Assembly: GCA_028715055.1 (NCBI GenBank)
Contig: JAQTLE010000003.1
Location: 186,001-250,000, forward strand
Length of the DNA: 64,000 bases
Reading direction: 5' to 3'
DNA from: Sulfurovaceae bacterium
GTDB taxonomy: Bacteria > Campylobacterota > Campylobacteria > Campylobacterales > Sulfurovaceae
Numbering within the stretch: the stretch's first letter is position 1; each line of letters begins with the position of its first letter. Below the pieces are notes generated by a model that saw only the letters and a program-made list of their open reading frames with translations, made no database searches and was not told where the DNA came from. Made by a program: the position numbers and the translations under genes. Shown here piece by piece: positions 42,346-51,601 of this stretch.

Positions 42346-44354
42346 TGGCGGGTGTACTTTTCTCAACATGGCGAGGTGAGTTCATAGACAATCGCAATAA
42401 AGTGATTGACGAGTGGACTCCTAGCGCTTTTGCTTTGCCAGAGAATTATACTGCCCATAAGGCTTCAAAAGCTTTTATTGGATGGGATGGTGTAGCATTG
42501 TTTGATAACGATATCGACGTTGTAAGACTTGCCAAAGAATATGCCGCACAATACCAAGTTTATTCTGAAGCCTGCGGTAGATGTGCGCCTGGCAGATGGG
42601 GCGGACGTATATTATATGATTTGCTAGATAAAATAGCCAGAGGTGAAGGATCATATAATGATATTGATCATCTCAAAGAGGTAAGCGAGACCATGATGGT
42701 CACCTCTAAATGTGAGATAGGACGCACTGTGCCAAAACCGATACTTGATTTGATGGAACATTTCAATGATGTATTTAGTGATCTGATTGACAATCACAAA
42801 CCATCTAAGCACTATAATGCTGAAGTGAACTATATAGCAAAAGTAACAGCACCATGTACAGATATGTGTCCAGCTCATGTCGATATACCGGCTTATATAG
42901 AAGGAGTAAGAGATCTTCAGTTTAGTGATTCATTGTCTGCCACTCGTCAAACTATGCCACTAGCGCATACTTGCGGTCGTGTATGCCCACACCCATGCGA
43001 AGATGCTTGCAGAAGAGCTAATTTAGATAGCCCGGTTTCTATTATGGAGTTAAAAAGACTCGGAGCTGATTATGAGACAGATCATGCTCTTCCTTGGCAA
43101 CATCCATATGATCCTAAACCTCTTAGAAATGATGGTAAAAAAGTAGCTATCATAGGAGCAGGGCCTGCCGGACTTACAGCAGCATATTATCTAGCATTAG
43201 AAGGTATAAAAGTAGATATATTTGAAGAACTTCCGGTTCTTGGCGGCGAAGTGGCAGTAGGCGTGCCTCAATATCGTATGCCGATAGAAAAATACAACAA
43301 AGATATAGAACTTGTCACTTCAATGGAAGCTGTAACAGTATATACAAATCATAGAGTAGATGCTGTGAGATTAAAAGAGATAGAGGCAGAGTATGACGCT
43401 ACACTTCTTGCTTTTGGTACAAGATTATCCAAAAAAGTCGGAGCTGAAAACGAAAAGCATGATGTGGAAGGCTATTGGGGTGCAATATCTATGCTTGACA
43501 AGGTCAACTTATGGCATAAATACCGAATAGGAAGCCCGGCCGAGGAAGATCTCAAAGATAAAGTGGTAGTTTGTGTAGGCGGTGGATTTACATCCATGGA
43601 CGTAGTACGTTGCTCTATCCGTGAAGGTGCAAAAAAAGTTATTATGCTTTATCGTCGTGATGAAAAAACCATTATAGGCAATACGACATATGAAGAATAT
43701 CATGAAGCGGTTGAAGAAGGTGTTGAATTTATATTCCATTCTGCTGTTGAAAGAATATATGATGAAAACGGAAAAATAACCAAATTGCTTGTCAATCGTT
43801 TTGAATTGGTACCAGATCCAAATGGAGGAAGAGCTCAACTGCTCAAAGTAGAAGACGGGGATTTTGAAATAGAATGTGATTATCTGATCCCTGCTGTTTC
43901 TCAAGCAGCTGATCTGCAACTATTGCCTTCTGAGTGGGAACTTGCAATGACTTCGTGGGGCACACTTCTTACTAATGGCAAAGATTATATGACCTCACGT
44001 GAGGGACTTTTTGCAGCAGGAGATTGTGAATATGGCCCTATGACTATAGTCAATGCAGTAGGGCAAGCAAAAAGAGCAGCTTCGGTGATGGTCAGATATC
44101 TTGATACGGGCAAAATTAGTTTGAGTAATGATGAGATAATGGAAGACCATCTCAAAGCACTCAAAGTATATGACAAAAAAGAGAAAGTATCAGGTTGGAT
44201 GCCGGGAATTGCCAGAAAGAGCAGTGAAAAACTTGGTGTAGATGAGAGAAAAGACAACAACAAAGAGGTAAATCTAGGCTTCACTGGCGAAGAAGCATTG
44301 AGAGAAGCGGAACGTTGTATGAGATGTTATTATATATCAATGGTGGCGGTATAA
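42345..44354 (+). CDS. NuoF-position fusion: iron-sulfur domain plus GltD-like flavin oxidoreductase
   Basis: About 669 residues. Residues 60-145 resemble the C-terminal iron-sulfur domain of NuoF: EACGRCAPGRWGG, then C123 in SKCEIGRTV. The usual CxxCxPC lacks its third cysteine (G at 83). Residues 170-225 hold the GltD-type double [4Fe-4S] cysteines (CTDMCP, HTCGRVCPHPCEDAC). Residues 265-620 are an FAD/NAD(P) module: VAIIGAGPAGLTAA, VCVGGGFTSMD, GLFAAGDCEYGP. The FMN/NADH domain of NuoF is absent. Confidence 0.9.
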   Translation: MAGVLFSTWRGEFIDNRNKVIDEWTPSAFALPENYTAHKASKAFIGWDGVALFDNDIDVVRLAKEYAAQYQVYSEACGRCAPGRWGGRILYDLLDKIARGEGSYNDIDHLKEVSETMMVTSKCEIGRTVPKPILDLMEHFNDVFSDLIDNHKPSKHYNAEVNYIAKVTAPCTDMCPAHVDIPAYIEGVRDLQFSDSLSATRQTMPLAHTCGRVCPHPCEDACRRANLDSPVSIMELKRLGADYETDHALPWQHPYDPKPLRNDGKKVAIIGAGPAGLTAAYYLALEGIKVDIFEELPVLGGEVAVGVPQYRMPIEKYNKDIELVTSMEAVTVYTNHRVDAVRLKEIEAEYDATLLAFGTRLSKKVGAENEKHDVEGYWGAISMLDKVNLWHKYRIGSPAEEDLKDKVVVCVGGGFTSMDVVRCSIREGAKKVIMLYRRDEKTIIGNTTYEEYHEAVEEGVEFIFHSAVERIYDENGKITKLLVNRFELVPDPNGGRAQLLKVEDGDFEIECDYLIPAVSQAADLQLLPSEWELAMTSWGTLLTNGKDYMTSREGLFAAGDCEYGPMTIVNAVGQAKRAASVMVRYLDTGKISLSNDEIMEDHLKALKVYDKKEKVSGWMPGIARKSSEKLGVDERKDNNKEVNLGFTGEEALREAERCMRCYYISMVAV

Positions 44355-44356
44355 TT

Positions 44357-46603
44357 ATGGACATTAAACAAAATAAATCACAAAAAATTAATGTTACAAT
44401 TGATGGTAAGGTGTGTGAAGCCACCACAGATGATACGATTTTGCGGATCGCAAGAAATAACGGTATCTATATACCTACAATGTGCTATTTAACTAAAGTG
44501 GAGCCAATAGCATCATGTCGTATGTGTGTTGTAGAGGTAGAAGGCATAGAAGGCGCGATTCTTTCTTGCCAATCTAGAACAACAGATGGCGCAGTTATAA
44601 ATACAAAAAGCAAATATATAGATAAACAACGCCAAAACATTATGAAACTTTACAATGTAAATCATCCGCTCGAATGTGGAGTTTGCGATAAAAGCGGTGA
44701 GTGTGAACTTCAAAATAAAACGCTTGAATTCAATGTAAATGCTCAGAGCTTTACGACTAAAGATATGTTTCGACCTGTAGAAAATTGGGGTTTTGTATCA
44801 TATGATCCTGCACTTTGTATCATGTGTGAAAAATGTGTCAGAGTCGCAAATGAAATCACTGGAAACGAAGCTTTACAAATAAACACAGGCGGTTATAAAT
44901 CGAGAATTTTAAATGTCAAAAAAGATTTTAACGATTCTTCATTAGGCGAATCTGCCGCAGTATGTCCAGTCGGGGCACTGGTAAGTACTAACTTTAAATA
45001 TACATCAAAAGCCTGGGAGCTAGATAAGATACCTGCAACTTGTGCTCATTGCAGTAGTGGGTGTTCATTGTATTATGAAGTCAAAAATGACAAAATTTAC
45101 AGAGTTACCAATGATTTCGAATTTAGTTCATTGTGTGGAGCCGGAAGATTTGGTTTTGATTTTGCAAATGAAAATGTAAATAAAGATACACAAGCATTTA
45201 CTAATGCCATAACTGCATTCAAAGAAGCAGATACCATTAGGTTCTCAGCTATTATTACCAATGAAGAAGCTCTCATTCTTCAAAAGTTCAAAGAGAAATA
45301 TAAATATCGTTTGGTTTGTGATGAAGCATATGGATATCAAACATTTTTAAAAGCTTTTGGTAATGTAAGCGGAGAAAATCTATATAATGCGAATTTGAAA
45401 AGCTTGAGTAACTCGAAAGGCATCATTGTGCTTGGCAGTCGTATAAATGATGACAATCCGATGGTCAAATATCATATTACAATGGCAAGTAAAAGAAACA
45501 GTGCCAGAGTAGCATATATGCATCCGATTGAAGATGGCAATATCAGCAACATAGTTACTCAATTTATCAAATATGAAGTCGGAAGCGAAGAGGGGGTAAC
45601 AGCACTTTTAGCAAATGCTTTGCTTCAAAATAAAGAGCTGCCTGGTAGTCTTAGAGACTTTTTGAATGATCTTGATATTGGAAACATTAGTGCAGAGAGC
45701 AATGTAGGAGAAGAAGAGCTTTCCATGCTGATGCAATCACTTGATAAAAAAGAAGGATTTACACTTGTGGTTGGAAGCGATCTGTATAATCATCCAAGAG
45801 CTGTCCAAATAGCAAAACTTATAGGTGCTATTCAAAAATATAGTGATTTTGATGTGCTTTTGGTACCACCGGCTACAAACGCACTAGGCATTGCACTTAT
45901 CTGTACACTAGATGATGAAGTAGGCAAATATACAATAGGTTATAATGCTGTCGGTGATTTTGAATTAAGTTGTTTGGGCAATGGCGACTTGGATATGCCG
46001 GCACTTAATCAACAAGAAGGTACATTAACCACCATCGATAAAAGAGTGGCACCAACAAATGTAGCATTGTCATATAATGGCTATACATTAAATGATATTG
46101 CAAACACTTTGGGCCTTAATGCTAAATATACAATAGATTATACATCTATGTTGCCTAGCAAATCAGGCTTTAAAGTTATGGATTTTGATGAATTGCCTTT
46201 CAATTTTGACATGGTAGGAGTAGAACATCGCGGTTATCTTTTGTCGACTAAGTCTATTAAAAATATAGATACATTTGAAGAGATAGACGAAATTCCTACA
46301 TATGATGGTGCTATTATTTATAGATGCAATGAAGCGAACCAATTTAATATGCTAACAAATCGTACAAAAGCATTTGATCAAAATGAGGTTTGTCTTAAAG
46401 GTTCAGCACAATTTGCAAATGCAGCAAAAGTTAAAGACGGAGATGAGATATCATATGTTGTTGATGGCATTAGATATAAACGTAAATTCAAACTCGATTC
46501 GTCACTGAAGGGTACTATAGCGCTGCACCCAAATTATGATATCAGATTAAGCAGTGCTTTGGTATCTTCATATAGATTTAGTCATTTGACTTTGGAGCAA
46601 TAA
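44357..46603 (+). CDS. nuoG: Complex I subunit NuoG, copy 1
   Basis: A 748-residue iron-sulfur subunit. Clusters: [2Fe-2S] (CYLTKVEPIASCRMC and a later cysteine), N5-type HxxxC (HPLECGVCDKSGEC), N4 (CIMCEKC and CP in AAVCPVGAL), and an extra cluster at the head of the molybdopterin-like domain (CAHCSSGC...LCGAGRF). The rest is a molybdopterin-oxidoreductase fold (residues 240 on). The ATG at 44357 is taken after the previous stop. It is followed by a diverged second copy. Confidence 0.92.
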   Translation: MDIKQNKSQKINVTIDGKVCEATTDDTILRIARNNGIYIPTMCYLTKVEPIASCRMCVVEVEGIEGAILSCQSRTTDGAVINTKSKYIDKQRQNIMKLYNVNHPLECGVCDKSGECELQNKTLEFNVNAQSFTTKDMFRPVENWGFVSYDPALCIMCEKCVRVANEITGNEALQINTGGYKSRILNVKKDFNDSSLGESAAVCPVGALVSTNFKYTSKAWELDKIPATCAHCSSGCSLYYEVKNDKIYRVTNDFEFSSLCGAGRFGFDFANENVNKDTQAFTNAITAFKEADTIRFSAIITNEEALILQKFKEKYKYRLVCDEAYGYQTFLKAFGNVSGENLYNANLKSLSNSKGIIVLGSRINDDNPMVKYHITMASKRNSARVAYMHPIEDGNISNIVTQFIKYEVGSEEGVTALLANALLQNKELPGSLRDFLNDLDIGNISAESNVGEEELSMLMQSLDKKEGFTLVVGSDLYNHPRAVQIAKLIGAIQKYSDFDVLLVPPATNALGIALICTLDDEVGKYTIGYNAVGDFELSCLGNGDLDMPALNQQEGTLTTIDKRVAPTNVALSYNGYTLNDIANTLGLNAKYTIDYTSMLPSKSGFKVMDFDELPFNFDMVGVEHRGYLLSTKSIKNIDTFEEIDEIPTYDGAIIYRCNEANQFNMLTNRTKAFDQNEVCLKGSAQFANAAKVKDGDEISYVVDGIRYKRKFKLDSSLKGTIALHPNYDIRLSSALVSSYRFSHLTLEQ

Positions 46604-46604
46604 A

Positions 46605-49076
46605 ATGGGTGATACGATGAATGATAATGAAATAACATTAAAAATAGACGGAAAAATTTGCAAAGCACAAGAAGGGGAATATATCCTCAATGTAGCAAGA
46701 GCAAACGGTATATTCATACCAGCTATTTGCTATCTGACAAGATGTTCTCCTACGCTAGCATGTCGTATATGTTTGGTAGAAGCCGATGGCAAAAGAGTAT
46801 ATTCATGTAATACAAAAGCCAAAGATGGCATGGAAGTAACAGTAACCAATCAAGAGATCCTTGAAGAGCGCAGAGCTATCATGGAAGTTTATGATATAAA
46901 TCATCCGCTTCAATGTGGCGTATGCGATCAAAGCGGATCTTGTGAATTGCAAAATTATACTCTTGAACTTGGGGTGGATTCACAATCATATACTATAGCT
47001 GATTCAAAAAGAGAAACTGCAAATTGGAGCAGTGTACTTCACTATGATCCGGCTTTGTGTATCGTATGTGAGAGATGTGTAACTATATGTAAAGACATGA
47101 CAGGCGATAATGCACTTAGCACTACACCTAGAGGTGGAAGCGAGTTAAATAAAGAGTTAAAAGACAGTATGCCAAAAGATGCATATGCTATGTGGAACAA
47201 ACTTCAAAAATCTCTAATCGCGCCTAGTAATGATACCGGCAATACGGATTGTAGTGATTGCGGAGAATGTATTGCTGTTTGTCCAACAGGAGCATTAGTT
47301 AGTAGAGATTTTGAATATACAAGTAATGCTTGGGAGCTCAAAAGAACTCCTGCAACATGTGCGCATTGCAGCAGCGGGTGTCAAATATATTATGAAACCA
47401 AACCAACTTCAATTTCCAATAGAGACGAAAAGATATATCGTGTTACAAATGAATGGAACTATATAACATTATGCGGAGCCGGCAGATTTGGCTATGATTT
47501 TGAAAATAGTACAGCTGTCAAAAATCAAGATGCATTTGCAAATGCTATCAGAGCATTTAAAGAAGCTAAAGCAATTAGATTTAATTCTATCATAACAAAT
47601 GAAGAAGCTCTGATGCTTCAAACTCTCAAAGAGAAACTAAAAATCAAACTCATAAATCCAGAAGCAAGAGCTTTTCAAGAATTTTTGACCAGCTATAGCA
47701 CAAGTTCTGGTAAAACTCTCTGGAATGGTAATTATAAAGAGATGATGAAGAATACTGATTTTATAATCAGTGTAGGTTCATCATTGCGTAATGACAATCC
47801 AAATGTCAGATATGTTTTTAATAATATTCAAAAGATGAACAAAGGTGCCGGACTTTATTTCCATCCAATCGGAGATAGCCTCATTGCAAATCTTGGTAAA
47901 AATGTGGCTTGTATAGAACATAAAGTTAACCGCGAAGAGGCTATATTGTATTGGATACTTGATCAATTTGCCGATAAAGATAAATTACCGGCCGATATTA
48001 GAGAATATTTAGTCGGTTTGCATACTAAGACTACCAAAATAGTTAGCGAAACCGTGATGGAAGATGTCAAAGAAACAGTTGTAGATGAGACGAGCGGCGA
48101 GAGCAAAGAGGTGACCAAAAAAGTACCAAAGACTATTCAAAAAGAGATAGAAGTAGATAGCAGTACTTTGCTTGAAGCATTTGAGGCTCCAGCTGATTTT
48201 GCAGATACATTAGAAAAGTTTTTGGGTAAAAAAGAGAGCTTTGCTTTGGTGGTTGGAGAAGATCTATATTTCCACCCACAAGCTGCTAATTTGGCAAACT
48301 TGGTAGCGCTCATCGAAAGCACAACAGAGCTAAAAGTCGCTATGATACCGCCAAAAACAAACTCGCTAGGCGTTGCTCTTATTTGTGAACTCGACGATGA
48401 TATCAGTGGATATACAATCGGGTATAATGAAACCGGAGACTTTAGATTAAGTGCTCTTGGTGATGGAGATTTGGATATGCCAGCGCTTAATCAACAAGAA
48501 GGCACACTAACAAATATGCACAAACGTGTAGTGCCTACCAACGCAGCACTTTCTTATGATGGATATGAGCTAAATGACATTATGAATGTTCTAGGTTTTG
48601 GTAAAAGATTGGCTATAGATTGGACAAAAGCTTTACCGGTTAAAAAAGGCTTTAAATCCGTAGAGTTTGATGTATTACCAAACGGATACACGAATGATGG
48701 AGTTGAGCATAGAGGGTATATGCTAGAAGTTCAAAAAACTAAGACTACAGCTTCTAGCCCAGCTAAATTTACGATAAACGATATGAGTGGGGAGATAGCA
48801 TATAGATGTAATCCACAACGTCAATTTAATGAATTCACAGCTAAAGCTCATCAGATTTTTGAACCGTTTGCATTATATGTAAGTCCGACAAAAGCTGATG
48901 ACCTAGGTCAAAAAGTGGCACTTGATATTAATGGTAAGGAATTTATTTTGGATGTTGTAATTGACGATAAGATGAGTGGCGAGATTGTAAAATTGCCAGA
49001 CTTCAAACACTCTAGTGAGATTTATGCCTTCTTTGGCAAAAATCGATTTAAACCAATAACTCTAAGGAAGGTATAA
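46605..49076 (+). CDS. Complex I subunit NuoG, copy 2 with extra cluster and charged insert
   Basis: An 823-residue paralogue of the preceding gene. It keeps the [2Fe-2S], HPLQCGVCDQSGSC and CAHCSSGC clusters but has two full [4Fe-4S] motifs, CIVCERCVTIC and CSDCGECIAVCP, where copy 1 keeps only part. Near 48025-48165 there is an insert of about 40 residues rich in K, E, T and V, absent from copy 1. GGAG 7 bp before the ATG supports the start. Both copies end in similar molybdopterin-fold tails (ALNQQEGTLT). Confidence 0.9.
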   Translation: MGDTMNDNEITLKIDGKICKAQEGEYILNVARANGIFIPAICYLTRCSPTLACRICLVEADGKRVYSCNTKAKDGMEVTVTNQEILEERRAIMEVYDINHPLQCGVCDQSGSCELQNYTLELGVDSQSYTIADSKRETANWSSVLHYDPALCIVCERCVTICKDMTGDNALSTTPRGGSELNKELKDSMPKDAYAMWNKLQKSLIAPSNDTGNTDCSDCGECIAVCPTGALVSRDFEYTSNAWELKRTPATCAHCSSGCQIYYETKPTSISNRDEKIYRVTNEWNYITLCGAGRFGYDFENSTAVKNQDAFANAIRAFKEAKAIRFNSIITNEEALMLQTLKEKLKIKLINPEARAFQEFLTSYSTSSGKTLWNGNYKEMMKNTDFIISVGSSLRNDNPNVRYVFNNIQKMNKGAGLYFHPIGDSLIANLGKNVACIEHKVNREEAILYWILDQFADKDKLPADIREYLVGLHTKTTKIVSETVMEDVKETVVDETSGESKEVTKKVPKTIQKEIEVDSSTLLEAFEAPADFADTLEKFLGKKESFALVVGEDLYFHPQAANLANLVALIESTTELKVAMIPPKTNSLGVALICELDDDISGYTIGYNETGDFRLSALGDGDLDMPALNQQEGTLTNMHKRVVPTNAALSYDGYELNDIMNVLGFGKRLAIDWTKALPVKKGFKSVEFDVLPNGYTNDGVEHRGYMLEVQKTKTTASSPAKFTINDMSGEIAYRCNPQRQFNEFTAKAHQIFEPFALYVSPTKADDLGQKVALDINGKEFILDVVIDDKMSGEIVKLPDFKHSSEIYAFFGKNRFKPITLRKV

Positions 49077-49078
49077 AG

Positions 49079-50089
49079 ATGGATGCATTAGTTATAGGGA
49101 CTATCATCAAGGTAGTTTTGGTATTACTTATAGTTTCAGCGCTTGCTGGCTTTGGTACATATATCGAAAGAAAGGTTTTGGCATTTATGCAAAGACGATT
49201 GGGGCCAACACATGTAGGTCCTTTTGGGTTATTGCAAATTGCCGCTGATGGTATTAAGCTTTTTACAAAAGAAGATATTATACCGCAGCATGCTAATAAA
49301 TTTATCTTTAGTTTAGCTCCGGTTATCACTGCAGCTACAGCATTTATAGCATTGTCTGCTGTTCCGTTGTTCCCAACATTTGTAATACCTGAGTCATTGC
49401 CTCTTATTGGCGGTGCAATAGTACCATCAGTAATAGCCGATGTAAATATCGGAATTTTGTTTGTACTTGGCATGATGGCCGCAGGATTATATGGGCCATT
49501 GCTTGCCGGTATGGCACAAGCGAATAAATGGGGTATCTTGGGATCTGCTAGAACTGCTGTACAATTTTTGAGCTATGAAGTAGTAACAGGCCTTTCTGTG
49601 CTTGCTCCTATTATGCTTGTAGGATCTTTATCATTGATCGATTTTAATAGTGCACAAGCGGGAGGCATCGGTTCTTGGATAATTTGGCAGCAACCAGTTG
49701 CATTCGTACTATTTTTGATAGCCGGGTTTGCAGAGACGAACAGAACGCCGTTTGACCTATTGGAACATGAAGCAGAGATAATATCCGGATATGTTACAGA
49801 GTATAGCGGACTAAGATGGGGTATGTTCTTTATTGGAGAATATTCCAATATGTTTACTGTTAGTATTCTAGCAGCAGTTATATTTTGTGGCGGATATGGA
49901 GATTTAGGTTTCATTCCAGGATCATTAGCCCTTCTTCTAAAAGTCGTATTCTTTTTCTTTTTGATGCTATGGGTAAGAGCTTCTTGGCCTCACATTAGAC
50001 CAGATCAGCTTATGTGGTTGTGCTGGAAAGTATTGATGCCGTTAGCAGTAGTAAATATTGTCATTACCGGCATTGTAGTCATGATATAG
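49079..50089 (+). CDS. nuoH: Complex I subunit NuoH
   Basis: A 336-residue membrane subunit at the quinone site, with eight helices. ERKVLAFMQRRLGPTHVGP, the ADGIKLFTKED segment and AETNRTPFDLLEHEAEIISG are signatures. It links the peripheral arm to the antiporter-like subunits. It follows nuoG copy 2 by 2 bp. Confidence 0.97.
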   Translation: MDALVIGTIIKVVLVLLIVSALAGFGTYIERKVLAFMQRRLGPTHVGPFGLLQIAADGIKLFTKEDIIPQHANKFIFSLAPVITAATAFIALSAVPLFPTFVIPESLPLIGGAIVPSVIADVNIGILFVLGMMAAGLYGPLLAGMAQANKWGILGSARTAVQFLSYEVVTGLSVLAPIMLVGSLSLIDFNSAQAGGIGSWIIWQQPVAFVLFLIAGFAETNRTPFDLLEHEAEIISGYVTEYSGLRWGMFFIGEYSNMFTVSILAAVIFCGGYGDLGFIPGSLALLLKVVFFFFLMLWVRASWPHIRPDQLMWLCWKVLMPLAVVNIVITGIVVMI

Positions 50090-50104
50090 AGCGAGGAGAT
50101 AATT

Positions 50105-50734
50105 ATGCATGAAGAAATAATACATACAGAAAACAAACCAAAAGAGAAGCAAAACTATGTCATGCTAGACCTTGGGAAGTCACCGGAGTTTGGCTTGCCT
50201 GCATTTAAGCAAGTAGTAAAAAGATCTCTTAACGGTGAACTTTTTGTAGGACTATGGGTAACATTGAGAGAAATGGCCAAAACATTGTTTATGGGCGGTA
50301 AACATACCACTAAATACCCAATGGAAAAGTTGCCGATATCACCAAGATATCGTGCAATACATAATATGCTTAGACTTTTAGAGAGCGGACATTATAGATG
50401 TATAGGATGCGGGCTTTGCGAAAAGATCTGTATCTCTAATTGTATAGCAATGGATACAAGATATGACGAGAACCAACGCAAAGAAGTAAGTGAATATACA
50501 ATAAATTTCGGCAGATGTATCTATTGTGGGTATTGCGCTGAAGTATGTCCTGAACTTGCAATTGTGCATGGCGGACGATATGAGACTGCAAGTGAACAAC
50601 GAGCAAGTTTTTCATTGTTTGATGACATGCTTACGCCTATTGATATGTTAAAACAACAACAAGAGTTTCAAGGGTTTGGTTCTGTATCTCCAAACGCCGA
50701 TGCAGCCATCAAAAAAACGCCATTAGCGTATTAA
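50105..50734 (+). CDS. nuoI: Complex I subunit NuoI
   Basis: A 209-residue ferredoxin-type subunit with two [4Fe-4S] motifs: CIGCGLCEKICISNC and CIYCGYCAEVCPE. These are clusters N6a and N6b, handing electrons to NuoB. The flanking RYRAIHNMLRLLESGHYR and DEN motifs fit. The N-terminal helix seen in some NuoI is short here. AAGGAG-like sites flank it. Confidence 0.96.
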   Translation: MHEEIIHTENKPKEKQNYVMLDLGKSPEFGLPAFKQVVKRSLNGELFVGLWVTLREMAKTLFMGGKHTTKYPMEKLPISPRYRAIHNMLRLLESGHYRCIGCGLCEKICISNCIAMDTRYDENQRKEVSEYTINFGRCIYCGYCAEVCPELAIVHGGRYETASEQRASFSLFDDMLTPIDMLKQQQEFQGFGSVSPNADAAIKKTPLAY

Positions 50735-50745
50735 GGAGTCTATTT

Positions 50746-51300
50746 ATGTTTGAACAAATTGCATTTTATCTTTTCTCATTTCTTACTATAGGACTTTTTT
50801 TAGTAACAGTATTTAGCAATAATATACTATATGCCATGACATCTTTGGCAGCAGGAATGGTGCTTATTGCCGGATTTTTCTTTTTGAATGGCGCTGATTT
50901 CTTGGGTGTTGTCCAAATTATTGTTTATGTAGGCGCTGTTATGGCACTTTATGCTTTTGGTATGATGTTCTTTAATGTCACAAAGGTTGTAAAAGAAAAA
51001 AATACCTCTAATCTTTTGGTCTTATTTTTGGGTGTTTCAATTGCCTTGCTTATGGTAATAATGTTTTTGTCGCCAATCGTTCCAGAAGCTATATTCGCTT
51101 CTGTACCGCCTGAACCAAATGCGACAAACCCAGAAGCTGTGGGTATGGTATTATTCAGCAAATACTTAGTTCCTTTTGAGGTATCAGCAGTTATGTTGCT
51201 TATAGCAATGATCGGCGGTATTATTTTAGCCGGCAAAAAAATGGATCAAAGTCTTACTAAAATAGAAGATGAAATTATCTCAGAGAAGGATGTAAAATGA
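50746..51300 (+). CDS. nuoJ: Complex I subunit NuoJ
   Basis: A 184-residue membrane subunit with five helices; FFLNGADFLGVVQIIVYVGA and VMALYAFGMMFFN are typical. It overlaps nuoK by 4 bp (ATGA). Part of the proton-translocating arm. Confidence 0.95.
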   Translation: MFEQIAFYLFSFLTIGLFLVTVFSNNILYAMTSLAAGMVLIAGFFFLNGADFLGVVQIIVYVGAVMALYAFGMMFFNVTKVVKEKNTSNLLVLFLGVSIALLMVIMFLSPIVPEAIFASVPPEPNATNPEAVGMVLFSKYLVPFEVSAVMLLIAMIGGIILAGKKMDQSLTKIEDEIISEKDVK

Positions 51301-51599
51301 TAGGACTCAATCATTATCTTATAGTAGCCGGATTGCTTTTTGCAATAGGCCTTATCGGGGTGATTCGCAGAAGAAATTTACTTATGTTGTTTTTTGCTAC
51401 AGAAATTATGCTAAATGCAGCCAATGTAGCTTTTGCTGCAACATCTCATTACTACAATGATTTATCAGGGCAAATGTTTGCATTTTTTATAATAGCCATA
51501 GCTGCTAGTGAAGTGGCTATCGGTTTGGGCCTGCTTATATTGCTGTATAAAAAACAAGGCACGCTTGATCTTGATGATCTAGCTACAATGAAAGGATAA
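51297..51599 (+). CDS. nuoK: Complex I subunit NuoK
   Basis: A 100-residue subunit with three helices. LNHYLIVAGLLFAIGLIGV, the glutamate in FFATEIMLNAANVAF and the second in AASEVAIGLGLLI are the conserved membrane glutamates for proton transfer. It is close to the usual length. Confidence 0.96.
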   Translation: MIGLNHYLIVAGLLFAIGLIGVIRRRNLLMLFFATEIMLNAANVAFAATSHYYNDLSGQMFAFFIIAIAASEVAIGLGLLILLYKKQGTLDLDDLATMKG

Positions 51600-51601
51600 T
51601 C

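Noticed and set aside
43509-43919. Long open frames on the minus strand opposite the nuo genes.
   Set aside because: They have cysteine-, phenylalanine- and isoleucine-rich shadow composition, no ribosome-binding sites and lie opposite well-supported genes.
44357-49076. The two NuoG genes as an assembly duplication.
   Set aside because: They differ in length, cluster motifs and an insert, so they are true paralogues.
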